Part shown: piece by piece, positions 1-9,300 of the stretch
Position numbering within the stretch: position 1 is the first letter of the stretch
Layout of the letters: each line of letters starts with the position of its first letter
Assembly (NCBI GenBank): GCA_023301785.1
Contig: JALZUF010000195.1
Location: 1-9,743, forward strand
Source: Alphaproteobacteria bacterium
GTDB lineage: Bacteria; Pseudomonadota; Alphaproteobacteria; Micavibrionales; Micavibrionaceae
Direction: 5' to 3'
Length of the DNA: 9,743 nucleotides
Notes under the pieces: generated by a model
Databases searched by the model: none
What the model saw: only the letters and a program-made list of their open reading frames with translations
What the model was told of the DNA's origin: nothing
Program-made: the position numbers and the translations under genes

Positions 1-384
1 TTTGAAGTAACAAGAATTGTGATATCCGATTTACCAACTAGCTTTGACGTTGTTGGTGCAACGGCTACTGCAGAAGGTTATGTTATTGATCCTGCTGTGG
101 CAAACGCATCGGGAGATTTTCAATTTAAATTTCAATATGGCGTGCCAAGTACAGAAGATTTCACTTTTAATCTCACGCTAAATACAGAATTTAACCAAAC
201 TTTATATGACGCTTTAAATCCTGATGGCCCTTCTATTACACCAGATGAAACAACAGTCGACATTACAACGCCTCAACGCGTTGAAGTGAAAGATGTTTTC
301 GGTCCTAATGATTTAAATTATGTGGACTCTGATGGAAACGTTGTGTGGGTTTTGGCAAACTTACCTAACAACAACAGAATTTTC
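1..384 (+). other. Non-repetitive beta-rich segment upstream of the RTX region (residues 1-128)
   Basis: This stretch has no RTX rungs. It has alternating hydrophobic strands (for example RIVISDLP near residues 5-12 and DFTFNLTL at 53-60). It holds most of the protein's Pro, the sole Trp (residue 116) and Lys 43 and 97. The pattern of a strand, an 'xLP' turn, then an aromatic strand ending in LTL recalls the Ig-like or cadherin-like sandwich domains that often precede RTX arrays in large type I-secreted adhesins. I cannot assign a family. Residues 90-128 look like a linker containing a second short strand (VVWVLANL). The domain is cut by the window edge. Confidence 0.55.
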
Positions 385-3300
385 ACAAGTGTCGGTGATG
401 ATACAGTTTATGGTGGCATTGTTGAAGACACCATTAATACATCTTTGGGTAACGATATAATTTTTGGTAATGATGGTAATGACACTATTGTTGCTGGCGG
501 TGGCGATGACATCATTTCAGGTGGTAGTGGCTTTGACACTATTATGGGTGATTCTGGAATTGATACAGTTGTTTATTCCGATACAAACTTAAATGTTGAC
601 CTCAACTTAGGGCTTATTATTAATGGCTTCTCAATTGCTAATATTGATCAGGCGGGCCCAGAAGCTCAACAAGATAGAATTCGTGATGTTGAGAACATTA
701 TAGCAGGTGGTGGATTAGATACTTTAACAGGTGATTCCAATACGAACGTTATTGATGGCGGTGCTGGGGATGATACGCTTTATGCCAGTGCGGGTGCCGA
801 TGTCATGGATGGTGGTGACGATATTGATACCATTGATTTCTCAACAATTAGTTCTATTTCTAATTTTGTTTCTGTAACCTTAGACACCTCTAACGATGCC
901 GTTGTAACGGTTGATGGCGGAACGAACCAAACAGTACGTAATGTTGAGAATGTTGTTGGTACAGACGGAAATGATATTATTTCTGGTGACAGTAATGACA
1001 ATATTATTGCGGGCGCAGACGGCGATGATACGCTTTCTGGTCGCGGTGGTCTTGATGTATTAGATGGCGGTGACGGTAGTGATACTGCTGATTATTATGC
1101 GGCCGCAGGTGCTGTTGATGTAGATCTTCTTGCTGGCGGTGCATCTGATGATGGAGATAGCTCAACTGATACATTTATAAGTATTGAAAATGTTTCTGGT
1201 TCTGCTTTTGACGATAATATTGCTGGTGATAATGCGGCCAATGTTCTGGATGGCGCGGGTGGCAATGATACGATTACGGGCGCTGCTGGAGATGATACAT
1301 TCTTAGCAAGTGCGGGCGCTGATACTCTTGATGGGGAAGCTGATAACGATACAATTGATTATTCTGGTTTAGGAACAGCAACAGCTATTGATGTCACGTT
1401 GAGTGGCGCTGTGGATGCTGTTGTTGATGTAACTGGTGAAGCTGATGATACAATTCGCAATATTGAAAATGTTATTGGAACAACTGGCGATGATAGAATT
1501 TATGGTGATGCCCAAGATAACACTTTAGATGGTTCTGCGGGTAACGATTCACTTGGTGGTGGCGCGGGTAACGATACATTAATTGGTGGTGCAGGAACGG
1601 ATAGAGCAGACTACTCTTTGGCCGCTTCTAGTGTCAGCGTAGATCTTTTAGTAGGCGCAACGACCAACGATGGAGATGGCGGCGTTGATACGCTCACAGA
1701 AATAGAAAATGTTTTAGGTTCTGACTTCAATGATGATCTAAGTGGTGACGGGTTTGCGAACACATTAGAAGGCGGTCTTGGTGATGATAATTTATCTGGC
1801 CGTGGTGGTAATGACACACTAGACGGCGGTGTTGGTGGTAGCGATACAGCTGACTATTCAGACGCTGTAGCTTCAATCAATGTAGACATGTCTACTGGTG
1901 GAGCCATCAATGATGGTGATGGTGGTAGTGACACATTTATTGATATTGAAAATGTTAGAGGTTCGGCTCAAGACGATACAATAAGCGGAGATGCTGACGA
2001 TAATATCTTAAGCGGTGATGATGGTGATGATACCTTATTTGGTGCTGGTGGTGACGATACACTTCAAGGTGATGACGGCGGCGATACGCTTTTAGCAAGT
2101 GCAGGCGCAGATACGCTAGATGGTGGAGATGACGTTGATACTGCTGATTACTCTGGTTTAGGCGGTGCAATTTCAATTAATGTCACGCTTGGAGGCGCTA
2201 CGAATTCAACTGTTTTTGTTACAGGCGGTACAAACGATGTCATTCGTAACATTGAAAATATTACTGCAACGGACAACGATGACACTATAACAGGTGATAT
2301 TTTCTCAAACACCATTCTAGGTCTAGATGGTAATGATGTTATCCGTGGTGGTGCTGGTGCTGATATTCTTGATGGTGGCGATGGTAATGACGTTCTTCGC
2401 TTCGATGAGCTATCAGGTTTAGGTGTTGTTCTTGATTTAACAAATCAGGCTGCAACATATTTATTAGACACAAGTATTGATACCTTTAGTAATTTTGAAA
2501 GTTATTTCACAACGTTAAACGCAGATACAATTATCGGCTCAAACGCAGCTGACATCGTTTCTAGCTTGGGTGGAAATGACTTGTTCTTAGCAAGTGATGG
2601 TAATGATGTACTGGATGGTGGAAACGATAGTGATACCATTGATTACTCTAATTTAGCTGGCGTGAACTTCATTGATGTTACGTTAAGCGAATCTGTTGAT
2701 GCAACGGTAACCGTTGATGGCGGTGACAATGATACAATTCGTAACATCGAAAACGTTGTTGGAACTGCTGGTGATGACACAATCATTGGGGATACGCAGG
2801 ATAATAACTTGGTTGGTCGTGCAGGTAATGATGATCTACAAGGTGGCGATGGCGATGATAAGCTTGAAGGTGGTTTAGGAAATGATAATTTAGTTGGTGG
2901 TGCTGGCGTTGATGAAATTATTGGTGGTTCAGGTATAGACACTGCTGATTATTCATCATCAACAGGGAATGTAAATGTTAATCTCGCTGCGGGTGAAGCG
3001 ACAATTGATGGCTTAGGCGGTTCTGATACTTTAAGTAGTATTGAGAACATCACAGGTTCTGATCAAAATGACATACTGACAGGGAATGGTATTGCAAACG
3101 TTATTAATGCTGGAGCAGGAAATGATGTTGTTGCTGGGGGCGCAGGAAGCGATACATTAGACGGTGGTCTTGGTATTGATGATCTTCGTTTTGATGAGTT
3201 AACAGGTCAAGGTATTACAATTGATATCGGCGCTGAAACAGCGACTTATGCGCCTGATGGAAGTACAGATAATTTCACTGATTTTGAAAGATATTTTACA

Positions 3301-6300
3301 ACTAACCAAGGTGATATTATTACAGGGTCTGCAAATGTAGATACTGTTTTTGGGCTTGGTGGTAATGATACATTTAATGCAAGTGGTGGTCTTGATATTC
3401 TTGATGGTGGCGCAGATATAGATACTATTGATTATTCTACATCTGGCGTAACATCAATTACGGTTACTTTAGATAGTATTACGCCAGTTAACGTGACAGT
3501 TGTCGGTGGTGATGACGACAGTATCGTTAATTTTGAAAATGTTACTGGCTCAACAGGCAATGACACTATTACTGGTGATGAATTTGTAAACAACTTACGC
3601 GGTGGCGCGGGTGACGATATTATTCGCGGTGGTGGCGGTAGTGATATTCTTGATGGTGGTGCTGGCACAGATACAGTACGTTTTGATGACTTAACAGGTA
3701 CTGGTGTTGATTTAAATATTGCAACAGGTGATGCATTTTATGCGGGTGATGGCACGACAGATACTTTAAGTACATTTGAAATTTACTATGTTTCTAACCA
3801 GGGCGATTTAATTACAGGATCAGCAAATGCGGATACTGTTTTTGCTCTTGGTGGTAACGATGTCTTTATTTCGAGCGCAGGTAACGATGTTTTAGATGGG
3901 GGTGTTGGAAGCGACACTGTTAATTATTCAAATTTGACGGGCTTAGAATTTATAACAGCAACATTAAATGGCGCTGTAGCATCGACAGTTACTGTTAATG
4001 GCGGTGATAATGATAGCGTTGTTAATGTTGAAAATATTACAGGTACGATTAATAACGATATAATTACTGGTGATGCAAATGCTAACGTTTTAGATGGCTT
4101 CAGTGGCGATGATACATTAGACGGCGCTGGCGGAAATGATACGCTCTTAGGTGGTCTAGGTAATGACACGCTTCAAGGTGGTGCAGGAAATGACACGCTT
4201 GATGGTGGCGATGGTACTGATAATATTTTAGGTGGTGCAGGAAATGACACATTTATCGGTGGCGATGGTATTGATAACGTAGATTACAGCAGCTCAACAG
4301 GGGCAGTAACCGTTGATCTTGGTTCTGGCGTAACGGCTAATGATGGCTTAAGTGGTAATGACGCGTTAAGCGAAATTGAAAACGTTATAGGTTCAAATTT
4401 TAATGATGATTTATCTGGTGATATTGGTACTAACGTTCTAACTGGTGGTGCAGGTAACGATACCTTGTACGGTGCTGGTGGTAATGACACACTTGATGGT
4501 GGTGCTGATGTGGATACGGCCGATTATACAGATGCTGCTGGTGGTGTAACGATTGATCTTGGTGCTGGTACGACATCTAATGATGGCGATAGCGGATCAG
4601 ACACACTTATAAGTATTGAAAATTTAACAGGGTCAACTTTTAACGATGATATTACAGGTGATGGTAATACCAACGTTATAAATGCTGGTCTCGGTGACGA
4701 TACAATTCGTTACAGTGGTGGTGCAGATGACATTGAAGGTGGTACAGGTAGCGATACAGTTGATTACTCAACCTTAACAGTAACAAACCCAATTACGGTT
4801 GCCTTAAATGGAACATCTGACGTTACTGTAAATATTTCTGGTGCAACAAATCAAACAATTTCGGGTGTTGAAAACGTTATAGGTACGGCTGGCGATGATG
4901 TAATCACAGGTGACTCTAATGCAAATACATTAGAAGGTTTAGCGGGCGACGACACTCTTTCTGGTCGTAATGGTTTTGATATTCTTGATGGTGGTGATGG
5001 AATTGATACAGCTGATTACTCAAATGCTGTTGGTACGATTAACGTGAACCTTACAGTTGGCGCTGCTGCGTTAGATGGCTTTGGACAGAGCGACACACTG
5101 ATTGATATTGAAAATGTTGTCGGGTCGTTTACAACAGATACAATCACTGGTGATGCAGGAACTAACGTTCTTGAAGGTGGCGATGGTGATGATATTTTGG
5201 ACGGTGCGGCAGGTGATGATGTTATTGATGGTGGTAACGATAATGACTTCCTAAGAAGTGGTGCGGGTAATGATACGTTTATTGGTGGTAATGGTGTAGA
5301 TGAAATAAGCTATGCTAATGCAGGAGCGAGCGTCACTGTAAACCTTGATACAAATAATGCTACTGATGATGGTGATGGCGGTACAGATACAATTACATTG
5401 GTTGAAAATTTAACGGGTTCAACGCATGCCGACGACCTTACGGGTAGCGCTGGCAATAACGTTATTGATGGTGGTGATTCTGACGATCTTATTGATGGTG
5501 GTTTGGGTGATGATACAATCCAAGGGGGATCTGGTATTGATACGGCTTCCTATTTAACCGCTGGAGGAAGTGTTAGTGTTGATCTCTCCTCCAATTCTGC
5601 AACAGGTTCTGCAGGATCAGATACTTTAAATAGTATTGAAAACATTATTGGATCAAACAGCGGTGATGTTATTTTAGGTGATGGAACAGATAACAGATTA
5701 GAAGGCCGTGGCGGTAATGATAGAATTTATGGTGATGGTGGTAATGATTACATTGATGGTGGCGCGGGAACAGATGAGGTTGATTATTCAACAGCGGCTG
5801 CAGGTGTTACTGCAAACTTAGGCGCACAAACGGCGTCTGATGATGGTGATGTTGGTGTCGATACACTTATAAGTATTGAGGACATTACTGGTTCCGCTTT
5901 TGACGATAATATTACAGGTAGTGCGGTTGCAAATACAATCGATACGGGCGCTGGTGATGATATAATTATTGGTACATTAGGTGCCGATGTTATTGATGGT
6001 GGTGCCGATAGTGATACGCTTGATTACTCTGGTCTAACCGGCATCACAGGAATAAGCTTTACATTAGCAGATGGTACGCCAATTACGGTTACATTATCGG
6101 GTGGTACAGACCAACTTATATCAAACGTGGAAAATATTATTGCTTCTAGTGCTGATGATGTTCTTATTGGCGATGCAAATGACAATACCTTAAGAGGTGG
6201 CGCAGGTAATGATACTCTATCTGGACGCGGCGGTATGGATACACTTGATGGTGGTGCAGATATTGATACGGCGGATTACTCTGCCGCTGTTGGGGCGATT

Positions 6301-9300
6301 AACGTTAACCTTGCTGGTGGCGTTGCGGCTATTGATGGTGATGGGTCTAACGATATTCTGATTGATATTGAAAACGTAACTGGTTCTGATAACGATGATA
6401 CAATTACTGGTGACGCGGGTGTGAACACACTTCTAGGTGGATTGGGCGCAGATACATTAGATGGTGGTGCAGAAGATGATATTCTAAGCGGTGGCGCTGG
6501 AGCAGACACGATTTTAAGTGGTGCAGGCGATGATACGATTGATGGTGGATCTGGTATTGATGCTGTAGATTACAGCCTTGCTGCAGGTGACGTTACAGTT
6601 GACCTGAGTGCGAATTCAGCTTCAGATGATGGAGATGGCGGCACGGATACAATTACATTGGTCGAAAATATTATTGGTTCTGATAACGATGATACTTTAA
6701 CTGGTAACGCGGATGATAATAATATTAATGGTGGTATCGGTGATGATACGCTCGCTGGCTTAGGTGGTACAGATGTACTTGATGGTGGCGCGGGTACAAA
6801 CGATACGGTTGATTATTCACGTGCAACAGGAAACGTTATTGTTAACTTGCAAACAGGAAACGCTGTTAGTGATGGTAGCGGTGCCTCTGATACACTTTTC
6901 AATTTAGAAAACGTAACCGGATCAGATCAAGACGATACAATTACAGGTAGTAGTTTAGGAAATATTATTAACGCGGCCGATGGTGCTGATACAATTCGTG
7001 GCGGTGGTGGTAACGATACGATTGATGGTGGTGACGGTGTTGATACAATCGATTACAGTACTGTTTCTTCAAACGGTGTGACGGTAAATTTAGCGACAGG
7101 TAACACAACAGATGATGGGGATGGTGCTTCTGATACTTTAAGCAATATTGAAAATATTGTTGGTTCTGTATATGCCGACAACCTTACTGGTAATGCAGAC
7201 GATAACGTTATTAGTGGTGGTGCAAACACTGACACTCTTATTGGTGGCGCAGGTGACGATACACTTGATGGTGGTGCGGATGTCGATACTGTTGATTATT
7301 CTGGCGCAACAAATGGTGTTACAGCGAATATGTTCACGAATACTGTCTCTGACGATGGATTTGGGGATACAGATACATTAAGCAGTATTGAAAATTTCGT
7401 TGGATCAGATTTTAATGATGATGTCATTGGTAATAATGATGATAACCGTATTGAAGCAGGCTTAGGAGATGATGTCCTAAACGGTCGTGGTGGTGATGAC
7501 TATCTTGATGGTGGCGTTGGCGGTAGTGATACGGCCAGCTATAGCTTCGCAAGTGGTAGTGTTATCGCTGACTTACAATCTGGTGGTGCAAGCAGTGATG
7601 GCCAAGGTGGTACAGATACGCTAGTTGAAATTGAAAATCTTGAAGGCTCTGGAAATGATGATCAATTATTTGGTGATGGTGGTGATAATACACTAAGTGG
7701 TTTGGGTGGAAACGACACTTTACGCGGACGTGCAGGAGACGATATTCTTGATGGCGGTGCAGGTATTGATACAGCTGACTATGCCAATGCAGCAGGTAGT
7801 GTAACAGCAGATATTGCTGCAAATTCTGCCAGTGATGATGGTGATTTGGGTGTTGATACATTTATTAATATTCAGAACCTTTCTGGTTCTGCTAATGCCG
7901 ATTCTTTATCTGGTGACGCAGCGGACAACGTATTATCAGGCGCAGGTGGAAACGATACCCTTATTGGGCGTGGCGGTGTTGATGATCTTCAAGGTGGCGC
8001 AGGTATCGATACGATCGATTATTCTGGCGCAGGTAGCTTTGTGGACGTTGATCTTCTAAATAACGTTGTAACAAATGATGGTGATGGTGCAAACGATACA
8101 ACATCAAGTATTGAAAATGTTACAGGTTCAAACTTCGGTGATGATATCACTGGTAGTACTGGTGCAAACGTACTTCTTGGTGGCGCAGGTGATGATACTT
8201 TGTATGGTGCAGATGGTAATGACACTATCGATGGTGGTGCAGATACAGATACTGTTGATTATTCAAATGCGGCTGCAGGAATTGTTGTGGATCTAGGATT
8301 GGCAACTAACCAAGCAAGTGATGATGGTGATGGTGGCGTTGATACGTTAACAAGTATTGAAAATATAATCGGTTCAGATAATGCAGATGATATTACTGGT
8401 GATGCTTCTGTTAACGATATTCAGGCTGGTGAAGGTGATGACTTAATCCGCTACAGCGGAGGTGCTGATACGATTGATGGTGGTGATGATAGAGATACTA
8501 TTGACTTCACAAGCTTAGGCGGCGCGAACTTTATTGATGTTGATCTGAATGGATCTACAGATGCGACTGTGAATATCAGTGCGAGCACAAACCAAACTAT
8601 TGTAAATATTGAAAATGTAACAGGTACAGCGAATAACGATATTATTGATGGGGATACTGAAGATAACACGCTCATCGGTGGTGCAGGTAACGATGTTATC
8701 CGTGGTGGCCTTGGTAGCGATACACTGGATGGTGGCGCTGATATAGATGATCTCCGTTTTGACGATATTATTGGCGGCGATGGTGTAACACTTAATCTTA
8801 TTACAAGCCAAGCCTCTTTTAGCGGTGATGGTAGTTTAGATAATTTCTCAAACTTTGAGCGTTATTACACAAGTAACCAAGATGATGTAATTACAACATC
8901 TGTTGGCGCAGACGAAGTTTATGGCCTTGCGGGGGACGATAATTTTACGGCGTCTACAGGTGCTGATGATTTAGACGGTGGTGCGGATGTTGATACGATT
9001 GATTACTCTGCGTTTGGTGCGACAAACTTTATTACTGTAACGCTCGACGGTACAAATGATGCTGCTGTTACGGTGAATAGTGGTACAACACAAACGATTT
9101 CATCTTTTGAAAATATTGTTGGTACAGCTGGTAACGATACGATTACGGGTGATGCACAAGACAATGAAATTGATGGTTCTGCTGGTGATGATATTCTAAA
9201 TGCAGGCGCAGGAACCGACCTTCTTGAAGGTGGTGCTGGTAACGACACATTTACAGGAAGCTCAGGACAAAATACTTATGATGGTGGTGCTGGCGTTGAT

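Noticed and set aside
544..807. In-frame ATG codons at 544 and 805 as the gene start
   Set aside because: Both lie inside RTX rungs with the frame open upstream to the window edge, and I see no ribosome binding site that would favour internal initiation.
1717..7536. Extra Gly in GGVGGSD (modules 6 and 28) and similar one-residue changes as frameshift sites
   Set aside because: They are in-frame three-base differences; the downstream reading remains frame 1 with normal rungs.
7148..8296. Three plus-strand open frames of 73-81 codons in a different frame
   Set aside because: They overlap the long frame-1 coding sequence throughout, and their Leu/Met/Gln-rich products arise from frame-shifted reading of the Asp/Gly repeats.
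958..8370. DGDGG loops as dockerin or EF-hand calcium sites
   Set aside because: The Asp spacing and the distance to the Glu of IEN are off by at least one residue from the EF-hand loop, and there is no paired helical pattern. Kept only as a possible non-EF site.
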